This document shows positions 6,862 to 7,067 of a stretch of 7,067 nucleotides of DNA, piece after piece. This DNA is from Acetofilamentum sp. (lineage in GTDB: Bacteria; Bacteroidota; Bacteroidia; Bacteroidales; JAFGUD01), in contig DYKL01000186.1 of assembly GCA_020722645.1 (NCBI GenBank), forward strand, positions 1 to 7,067, in the 5' to 3' direction. The first letter of the stretch is position 1; each line of letters opens with the position of its first letter. The position numbers were made by a program, and so were the translations under genes. The notes under the pieces are model-generated. The model was not told the DNA's origin. It saw only the letters and a list, made by a program, of their open reading frames with translations, and searched no databases.

Positions 6862-6884
6862 AATTCGGATTTGCAATCCGAATT
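6862..6884. repeat. Perfect palindromic hairpin, REP-like
   Basis: AATTCGGATT (6862-6871) and AATCCGAATT (6875-6884) form a perfect 10-bp stem with a TGC loop. Flanking ACTA (6850-6853) and TAGT (6891-6894) extend the symmetry imperfectly. The downstream sequence is AT-rich but has no clear T tract, so a rho-independent terminator is not well supported. Compact palindromes like this are typical of REP-type repeats, some of which are moved by IS200-like transposases; none is present here. Confidence 0.5.
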
Positions 6885-7067
6885 TATAATTAGTTTAAAT
6901 AGTGCTTTCGGGTTGTAAATCATTATTGTCCGAAACCTTATTTAGTGATTTGATAACTATGATTAAATCTTATTAAAAAGTTCATAAAAATGGCTACAGT
7001 GCAAAAACACATGTCCATAGTCCTGCTGGAAGCAACTTGTTTGGATTATAAGTAATGTGACTATAAA
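6885..7067. other. Non-coding tail of the window, no gene supported
   Basis: I see no convincing gene here. A weak 6-bp hairpin, TTTCGG (6906-6911) with CCGAAA (6930-6935), encloses an 18-nt loop. Two short overlapping plus-strand frames are open: ATG 6990 to TAA 7053-7055 (21 residues) and a 24-codon stretch at 6977-7048 ending at TAA 7049-7051 that reads YSAKTHVHSPAGSNLFGL at its end. Neither matches a family I know. The second has a protein-like composition and may be a gene remnant. A minus-strand frame is open for about 33 codons from the right edge and could be a gene end, but nothing supports it. Confidence 0.4.

Noticed and set aside
6905..6919. CTTTCGGGTTGTAAA resembles a conserved stretch of 16S rRNA (CTTCGGGTTGTAAA).
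   Set aside because: The sequence on both sides does not follow 16S rRNA and the match is only about 14 bases, so it is coincidence.
6990..7055. Short frame MATVQKHMSIVLLEATCLDY starting at ATG 6990.
   Set aside because: Only 21 codons, no recognisable motif, and it overlaps another open frame; not supportable as a gene.

Overview
This is an AT-rich chromosomal stretch that looks like the core genome of a Bacteroidota bacterium. The main evidence is a one-chain MurF-alanine racemase fusion, an arrangement known from that phylum, together with a Bacteroidota-style sigma-54 factor. Starts lack clear Shine-Dalgarno sequences, and TAnnTTTG-type -7 promoter elements lie upstream of several genes. 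No genus can be named from the sequence alone.

Layout, left to right. Positions 1-90 carry the last 29 codons of an unidentified plus-strand gene ending in a tandem stop. Positions 165-4781 hold a tightly packed plus-strand set that is probably one operon: rpoN (sigma-54), a seven-helix membrane protein of unknown function 13 nt later, and murF-alr, which overlaps the membrane gene by 4 nt (ATGA). The operon therefore combines a sigma factor with the enzyme that makes D-alanine and adds D-Ala-D-Ala to the peptidoglycan precursor. The minus-strand comF gene (4790-5494) converges on it with only 8 nt between stop codons. comF is divergent from a two-gene plus-strand unit (5581-6538): a DUF5362-like membrane protein, then a zinc-ribbon/two-helix membrane protein whose frame is interrupted by one in-frame TAG.

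The last 530 bases (6539-7067) hold no convincing gene but are not featureless. They contain two structured inverted-repeat elements with a shared block order (6553-6695 and about 6749-6845), then a perfect 10-bp palindromic hairpin (6862-6884) and a weaker hairpin. These look like members of dispersed non-coding repeat families of the MITE/REP type. No transposase, reverse transcriptase, CRISPR array, tRNA or rRNA is visible.

The observations most worth checking are the nonsense codon at 6200-6202 in an otherwise open reading frame and the paired structured repeats. No new defence or mobile system is demonstrated here.
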